From: Pseudopedobacter saltans
Lineage (GTDB): Bacteria; Bacteroidota; Bacteroidia; Chitinophagales; Chitinophagaceae
Direction: 5' to 3'
Length of the DNA stretch: 7,704 nt
Assembly (NCBI GenBank): GCA_003241175.1
Contig: QFOI01000159.1
Span: forward strand, 1 to 7,704
Shown here: positions 1 through 4,239 of the stretch, piece by piece
Layout: the number at the start of each line of letters is the position of its first letter
Position numbering within the stretch: the first letter of the stretch is position 1
Notes under the pieces: generated by a model
Seen by the model: the letters and a program-made list of their open reading frames with translations, nothing else
Databases searched by the model: none
What the model was told of the DNA's origin: nothing
Program-made: the position numbers and the translations under genes

Positions 1-902
1 AATATTCCGATAGTTGGCTTATCTACCATATAGTTCACGTGTGCAAAACCATTAATTCTGGAATGTTTGTCAGACAACAATTTGTCTGTAACGGCATAAA
101 TAACACCTGAAGTACCTGCAGTGGCAGCCACTTCTCCTGGTTTAAAAACATTCAAAGACAATGCATTGTTAGGTTGATCACCCGCTTTATAGCCAACAAT
201 AACACCTTTGGGCAAACCAAGCTTTTCGGCCACGGAATCCAATACTTTACCATGATCGCTAAACACATTTTGAATAGTAGGAAAAATTGCCTTATCAAAT
301 CCGTAATAATTCAAAACATCCTCCGACAGACTATTCGTTTTAAAATCCCAAAATACACCCTCACTTAATGCGGCGATACTAGTGGTGATGTCACCTGTAA
401 ATCGCATCGCTAGAAAATCACCCGGAAGCATTATCTTATCAATTTGCTGAAAAATGTCGGGTTCATTTTCCTTGACCCACTTAAGTTTGGATGCCGTAAA
501 ATTTCCTGGAGAATTAAGCAAATGCGCTAGACATCTATCTTTTCCAATTGCATCAAATGCATCGTTACCAATAGCAACAGAGCGACTATCGCACCATATT
601 ATACTGTTACGTAAAACCTTTTGCTTGTTGTCAACACATACAAGTCCATGCATCTGATAGGCAATACCTACGGCCTTTATAGAGGCAAAATGAGAACCAG
701 CTTTTTCTTTGAGTTTCAATATGGCAGCCTGTACGTTTTCCCACCAGTCATCCGGACTCTGCTCGGCCCAATCCTTATGGGTCACCAATATGGGAACTTC
801 GGTATCGGGAAATGTAACCGATTGAATTGAAAGTTTTGTCTCTATATCTACGATCGAAACTTTTACAAAAGAAGTTCCAAGATCGATCCCTAATAAATAC
901 AT
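1..902 (-). CDS. xylB: Xylulokinase (FGGY carbohydrate kinase), N-terminal 300 codons, cut by the left window edge
   Basis: Predicted cytoplasmic kinase that phosphorylates D-xylulose to D-xylulose 5-phosphate with ATP, the second step of the isomerase route of xylose use. The start is ATG at 902-900, and the frame stays open for 300 codons to the window edge. Visible landmarks are the phosphate-1 motif GIDLGTS (residues 5-11), QMHG at 83-86 (typical of xylulokinases), WCDSRS at 103-108, TASKLKW at 136-142 (close to FGGY signature 1), LPGDFL at 159-164, AGDQPNNA at 240-247 with D242 as the expected catalytic base, and AGTSGV at 262-267 (phosphate-2 motif). Family members are about 490-500 residues, so roughly 40% lies outside the window. 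It follows the LacI-type regulator by 18 nt and is probably co-transcribed with it; xylose isomerase would be the expected next gene. No clear Shine-Dalgarno sequence precedes it. The family is certain; xylulokinase rather than another FGGY kinase is likely. Confidence 0.9.
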   Translation of the reverse strand, partial: MYLLGIDLGTSFVKVSIVDIETKLSIQSVTFPDTEVPILVTHKDWAEQSPDDWWENVQAAILKLKEKAGSHFASIKAVGIAYQMHGLVCVDNKQKVLRNSIIWCDSRSVAIGNDAFDAIGKDRCLAHLLNSPGNFTASKLKWVKENEPDIFQQIDKIMLPGDFLAMRFTGDITTSIAALSEGVFWDFKTNSLSEDVLNYYGFDKAIFPTIQNVFSDHGKVLDSVAEKLGLPKGVIVGYKAGDQPNNALSLNVFKPGEVAATAGTSGVIYAVTDKLLSDKHSRINGFAHVNYMVDKPTIGI

Positions 903-920
903 ACAAATAGTAAATTAAAT

Positions 921-1964
921 TTAATGTCGTTTTTTCATAGAGGAACCTCTTATCACTAAGGTTGGCTGCATAACAACATGTTGTTCCTCTTCTGACTCGA
1001 TAAGACCATTAAGTTTATCAATTAAACGTTTAGCGGCAATCTCCCCCATTTGCTGACCAGAATAAATTATGGAGGACAGTTTAGGTCTTATTATATTACA
1101 AATAGCTTCATTATTAAAACCAACAAAAGCAACGTCTTCAGGAATTCTAACGCCAGATTCTATCAACTGGTTCATAATAACAACAGCACAGAAATCATTG
1201 GCAACAAATACTCCATCGGGACGATTTTTCATACTTAGTATGTTAGTCCCTTCTTCAACTCCTGATTCTTCGTTTAATCTTGTTACACGTATTAAGTCAT
1301 CCTCAATAGGCAAACCATATTTTTTAAGGGCCGCTTTATACCCCTCCAAACGATCCCTATAGACATTTTTGGACGTATCTGCGGTAACGTGCATAATACG
1401 CCTACAACCTTGTACAATAAGGTGTTCCGTTGCTTCGTAACCCGCTTTAAAATTATCCAATGTAATTTTAGTAAAAGGACCATCTAGAAAAACCCTGTCA
1501 TAAAAAACAATAGGAACATTCTTATTGATTAGAGGTTGATAGTGGTTCCAATTGTCTGTATCAAATGCCAGAGATGCCAGTAAACCATCTACACGTTTGT
1601 TAAAAAGATTAGCGACGTTCTGTCTTTCTTTAAATTTACTTTCCATGGAATGGCCAATAATGATATCATATCCACTAAGGCTTGCCACTTTTTCTATTCC
1701 AGAAATAACAGAGGTGACAAACTTGCTGTTCAACTCATGTACGATAACGCCTAATGTCTTGGTTTTTCCAGTACGAATATCTTTTGCAAAAGAGTTGACA
1801 CGATAACCTAACTTTTCTGCTACGTCAGCAATTTTTTTACGTGTCTTTTCTTTTACTAATTCATTACCATTTAAAGCTCGGCTAACCGTTGCAGGGGACA
1901 GATCAAGCTCTTTGGCTATATCATATATAGTAACTTCCTTTTCTGTTGCAATATCTTTATTCAT
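921..1964 (-). CDS. LacI/GalR-family transcriptional regulator, probable xylose-operon repressor
   Basis: A 347-residue cytoplasmic DNA-binding regulator. Residues 11-31 (TIYDIAKELDLSPATVSRAL) form the N-terminal helix-turn-helix of the LacI family. The hinge region follows (YRVNSFAKDIRTGKT, 54-68); it carries Ile where many LacI hinge helices place Leu next to RTGKT. The periplasmic-binding-protein-like effector domain spans about 70-340, with typical segments such as LGVIVHEL (71-78), RVDGLLA (124-130), IVFYDR (152-157), RPDGVFVANDFCA (248-260) and EDVAFVGFNNE (276-286). Length is normal for the family. It sits 18 nt upstream of xylB in the same direction, so a xylose- or xylulose-responsive local repressor is the natural inference; the ligand cannot be read from the sequence. 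The first ATG fits the family, because the HTH begins about 10 residues in. A LacI-like operator candidate lies 87-100 nt upstream, suggesting autoregulation of the operon. The name XylR is not used because that symbol covers unrelated families. Confidence 0.92.
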   Translation of the reverse strand: MNKDIATEKEVTIYDIAKELDLSPATVSRALNGNELVKEKTRKKIADVAEKLGYRVNSFAKDIRTGKTKTLGVIVHELNSKFVTSVISGIEKVASLSGYDIIIGHSMESKFKERQNVANLFNKRVDGLLASLAFDTDNWNHYQPLINKNVPIVFYDRVFLDGPFTKITLDNFKAGYEATEHLIVQGCRRIMHVTADTSKNVYRDRLEGYKAALKKYGLPIEDDLIRVTRLNEESGVEEGTNILSMKNRPDGVFVANDFCAVVIMNQLIESGVRIPEDVAFVGFNNEAICNIIRPKLSSIIYSGQQMGEIAAKRLIDKLNGLIESEEEQHVVMQPTLVIRGSSMKKRH

Positions 1965-1995
1965 AAATGGCAGTCATAAAGTGGCCTAAAATGGC
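1965..1995 (-). repeat. Three copies of a GCCA(C)TTT element in the leader of the LacI-type gene
   Basis: Directly upstream of the regulator's start codon the plus strand reads AAATGGC (1965-1971), AAAGTGGC (1978-1985) and AAAATGGC (1988-1995), which is GCCATTT-like on the transcribed strand. The copies are 14 and 10 nt apart at their GGC ends. They probably fall in the 5' untranslated leader, since a weak Bacteroidota-type -7 box (TATCTTTA on the minus strand, 1997-2004) lies just upstream. No convincing -33 box was found at the usual spacing. The copies are short and the region is AT-rich, so chance similarity is possible. Confidence 0.3.
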
Positions 1996-2050
1996 TTAAA
2001 GATAATAACTTAACAATACATCTATGATACAATAATCAGAAAATAGGGAA

Positions 2051-2064
2051 CGAAATCGTTTTCA
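2051..2064 (-). promoter_or_regulatory. Candidate LacI-family operator (cre-like)
   Basis: On the minus strand the site reads TGAAAACGATTTCG. It matches the LacI/CcpA-type consensus TGWAANCGNTNWCA at 13 of 14 positions, including the central CG, and differs only at the last base. An overlapping 12-base palindrome with a 2-base centre (AACGA-AA-TCGTT, 2049-2060) adds to the case. It lies between the end of the response-regulator gene and the LacI-type gene, upstream of the only visible transcription entry for the regulator-xylB unit. The adjacent LacI-type protein is the obvious candidate to bind it. The call rests on the consensus alone; binding is inferred. Confidence 0.5.
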
Positions 2065-2086
2065 TAATTTGAAAAATTTCACTTTT

Positions 2087-2785
2087 TTACAATTTTACTA
2101 ATGCCGATACATTGTCCGCATACAAACGTCCAATAGGAAGCTCTTCACCCGATTGAAGAACTACTTTACGTGAAGCAATCTTTCTTATTTCCTTTACAGG
2201 AACAATATAACTTCGGTGAACACGAACAAATTCTTGGCTTGGCAGTAGTTCTTCCGTTTTCTTTAAAGGCAACAATGTCAACAGTTTTGGCTTGTTGTAA
2301 AGATGGAAACAAGTATAATCCTTACGAGATTCGATGAACATAATCTCTGACAGAATCACCTTAACCTGCTGATGCTCGCTCCAAACAAAAATAGAAGCAT
2401 CGTTACTTTTTTGAGAAAGCTTTGCTGCGAGCATCGCTTTTTCGACTTTGTCAACAGCTTTTTGAAATCTATCCAGATCAAATGGCTTTAACAAATAATC
2501 AATAGCCTCCAATTCAAATCCTTCGTAGGCAAATTTTTTATAAGCGGTGGTGAACACAATAAATGGTTTGTTGATGAGAGAACTGGCCAACGTGATCCCA
2601 TTCATATCCGGCATATTGATATCCAAAAACAACAAATCCACTGGATATTTACGCAGGAATTCGCTACCAGCAATTGCATCTTCAAACGTTGCAACGAGCT
2701 CTAACTGTGGCAGTTGCTTGACATATTTCTCTATCAAGGTCAAAGCCCAAGGTTCATCATCTATGGCAATACATCTAATCTTCAT
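2087..2785 (-). CDS. LytTR-family response regulator
   Basis: A 232-residue two-component response regulator that should receive phosphate from the neighbouring kinase and bind DNA. The receiver domain (1-120) has the acidic pair D9/D10 in AIDDEP, the phospho-acceptor D55 in LFLDINMPDMNG, the switch Thr in FTTAYK (T79/T80) and the conserved K100 in LLKPF. A short linker leads to a LytTR DNA-binding domain (about 136-232), recognised by IMFIESRKDYTCFHL, the segment around FVRVHRSYIV (186-195) and the C-terminal LPIGRLYADNV (216-226). Its ATG lies inside the end of the kinase gene, an 11-nt overlap, which implies one transcript and translational coupling. All key residues are present. The likely target is the divergent outer-membrane protein gene on the far side of the kinase, but this is inference from layout. 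No strong terminator follows the gene, so some read-through into the LacI-type gene is possible. Confidence 0.95.
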   Translation of the reverse strand: MKIRCIAIDDEPWALTLIEKYVKQLPQLELVATFEDAIAGSEFLRKYPVDLLFLDINMPDMNGITLASSLINKPFIVFTTAYKKFAYEGFELEAIDYLLKPFDLDRFQKAVDKVEKAMLAAKLSQKSNDASIFVWSEHQQVKVILSEIMFIESRKDYTCFHLYNKPKLLTLLPLKKTEELLPSQEFVRVHRSYIVPVKEIRKIASRKVVLQSGEELPIGRLYADNVSALVKL

Positions 2786-4010
2786 CTTGCTTATTTATAA
2801 CTAATGGAATATCTAAATTAACGATAAATACGTTTTCCTCCACCCTTAAGTTGAGATGATATCTACCTGCATACAAAGTCTCCAGTCTTTTCCTCGCATT
2901 CTCTATGCCAATTCCTGTATTTTCTGTCATTTTATCCTTTGACTGAAAAATCTTGTTGGACACCATCATTTTCAAAAAGCCTTCCACAACGTCGATTCTG
3001 ATGACAATAGGGGATTTCTCTCGCTTGCTGATACCGTATTTAAATGCATTCTCAATAAAACTAATCAATAACAATGGAGCTATCTCTTTACCAATGACAT
3101 CACCATTTACACTATAGTCCAAATCGAGTTGTCTTCCTCCTTTCAATTCATTGAGGTACACATAGTCTGAAACAAAATCAATCTCATCCCCAAGACCGAT
3201 AAAGTCAATATCAGAGGATTCCGTCACATAACGCATGATATTGGACAACCTCATAATAGCATCAGGCGTTTCCTCTTTTTGTACCAATGCCATGGAATAG
3301 ATATTGTTAAGCGTATTGAACAAAAAATGCGGATTAACCTGTGCCTTAAGGAAAGATAGTTCCGCTTTTGTTTTTTCGGCTTCTGCCAATAACCTTTTTT
3401 GTTCGGATTGCGCTAGTCTCCTACTAGACTCAACGGCAAGCCCACTCCCAATAAGAAAAAAGAAAATAATCAAACTAATAAAATCCAGTTGCTTGTGGTC
3501 TTCTAAATGTCTAAAAGGAGGACCACCTTCCTTGGGGCCATCATGTCTATCATTTCTCATCATTGGTTCTCCGTCTCTTGGAGGAGGAGGTTGCATGCCC
3601 CTTTGTGTTCCCTCCCTAAATCGAAACATCGCCGAATCCTTGAGTCGTCCGCTATTTTTCATTTCGTTAAGCCAACGCTTTTCCCAATAGGGCATGGTTC
3701 GTTTTCGCACTTCTTGAATCATGTGTTCAAAAGGCTTTAGCCAGAAAGCAACCAGAATGCCCAGTACCAATATAATGGTGAAGTATGCCCACTTTTTAGA
3801 TTTGTAATACAGTTTGGGTAAAAGCAGTAAGCTATTGATATATAAAATAACTAAGAATCCGGAAAAATATATACAATAAAATTTTGCAAATTCCCAAATG
3901 CTTAAGCCTTCGGACATCCCTCTAGCGAACAAAAGTACAATGACACCTAACAGCAGCCAGCCAATAAGCACCAACAAATATTCTTTATAGTTGTTTTTCA
4001 ATCGATTCAT
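2775..4010 (-). CDS. LytS/AlgZ-type membrane sensor histidine kinase with a Pro/Gly/Met-rich periplasmic loop
   Basis: A 411-residue inner-membrane sensor kinase, partner of the overlapping LytTR regulator. Four hydrophobic segments are visible at about 11-29, 44-64, 74-91 and 174-192. With a cytoplasmic N-terminus, this places residues 92-173 in the periplasm and the kinase core inside the cell. A short charged helix (195-218, coiled-coil-like) leads to the His_kinase domain with the phospho-acceptor H228 in AQVNPHFLFNTLNNIYSM. The HATPase domain shows the N box FIENAFKYG (N321) and the G box TGIGIENARKR (365-375). All catalytic motifs are intact. The periplasmic loop is unusual: it contains PPPP (141-144), GEPMM (147-151), RHDGP (155-159) and GGPPF (162-166), and looks disordered. 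No known sensor fold is recognised in it, so the signal is unknown. The divergent barrel protein has a tail of similar composition, which may point to a functional link. The gene ends in TAG. Confidence 0.95.
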   Translation of the reverse strand: MNRLKNNYKEYLLVLIGWLLLGVIVLLFARGMSEGLSIWEFAKFYCIYFSGFLVILYINSLLLLPKLYYKSKKWAYFTIILVLGILVAFWLKPFEHMIQEVRKRTMPYWEKRWLNEMKNSGRLKDSAMFRFREGTQRGMQPPPPRDGEPMMRNDRHDGPKEGGPPFRHLEDHKQLDFISLIIFFFLIGSGLAVESSRRLAQSEQKRLLAEAEKTKAELSFLKAQVNPHFLFNTLNNIYSMALVQKEETPDAIMRLSNIMRYVTESSDIDFIGLGDEIDFVSDYVYLNELKGGRQLDLDYSVNGDVIGKEIAPLLLISFIENAFKYGISKREKSPIVIRIDVVEGFLKMMVSNKIFQSKDKMTENTGIGIENARKRLETLYAGRYHLNLRVEENVFIVNLDIPLVINKQDED

Positions 4011-4082
4011 TCCATATATTATGTATCTACGAAGCTAACAACCATATTGTATATTTTTCCTTTTAATTCGACCAACTCAAAA

Positions 4083-4106
4083 AAAGAATAGACAATCTAT
4101 TACTTT
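4083..4106. promoter_or_regulatory. Inverted repeat, candidate regulator-binding site in the divergent promoter region
   Basis: A perfect 6-bp inverted repeat, AATAGA-CAA-TCTATT (4087-4101), is extended by AAAG on the left (4083-4086) and CTTT on the right (4103-4106) with a single unpaired A at 4102. The structure covers 24 nt and lies about 35 nt upstream of the proposed -33 box of the barrel gene, a position that would suit an activator. Characterised LytTR regulators usually bind direct repeats, so this may belong to another protein or be chance in AT-rich DNA. Confidence 0.35.
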
Positions 4107-4138
4107 CTGAAACAAACAACATCTTTTTCTATTGAAAA

Positions 4139-4167
4139 TTTGGTTAGTCGACACCAATATAACATTG
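4139..4167 (+). promoter_or_regulatory. Putative Bacteroidota-type promoter of the outer-membrane protein gene
   Basis: A TTTG at 4139-4142 fits the -33 element and TAACATTG at 4160-4167 fits the -7 element TAnnTTTG with one mismatch. The spacing is 17 nt, at the short end of the range for this phylum. Transcription would start near 4173 and leave a leader of about 65 nt before the ATG at 4240. The assignment comes from pattern matching alone. Confidence 0.35.
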
Positions 4168-4239
4168 GAAGACACTGCCAAGCTTTGCATACAAATATAT
4201 CTGAACATTGTACAATACTCACACATCTCCCTTATCACT

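Larger units (their letters stand above)
4011..4239. promoter_or_regulatory. Divergent intergenic region between the kinase and the outer-membrane protein gene
   Basis: This 229-nt AT-rich stretch must hold promoters for both directions. It contains an inverted repeat at 4083-4106 and a plausible rightward promoter at 4139-4167, listed separately. No convincing leftward TTTG/TAnnTTTG pair was found for the kinase, although TTTG-like and TATTCTTT-like stretches occur on the minus strand. A reading frame that enters from 4132 is open through the barrel gene, but its first 36 codons precede an obvious signal peptide and are taken as untranslated leader. The short word AACATTG recurs at 4161-4167 and 4204-4210. 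Confidence 0.6.

Noticed and set aside
2025..2038. Small dyad TGAT-6-ATCA upstream of the LacI-type gene
   Set aside because: Four-base arms in AT-rich DNA are expected by chance.
2066..2083. Short palindrome TGAAA-TT-TTTCA (minus strand) as terminator of the response-regulator gene
   Set aside because: Only five A/T-dominated pairs with a 2-base centre; too weak for a hairpin, and no G/C-rich stem is present.
3304..3740. Plus-strand open frames opposite the kinase gene (up to 128 codons)
   Set aside because: They lie wholly opposite conserved kinase codons, have no family motifs, and are best explained as shadows.
4132..4239. N-terminal extension of the barrel protein by 36 residues
   Set aside because: The extension lacks secretion features and would bury a textbook signal peptide that begins at the ATG at 4240; it also overlaps the likely promoter.
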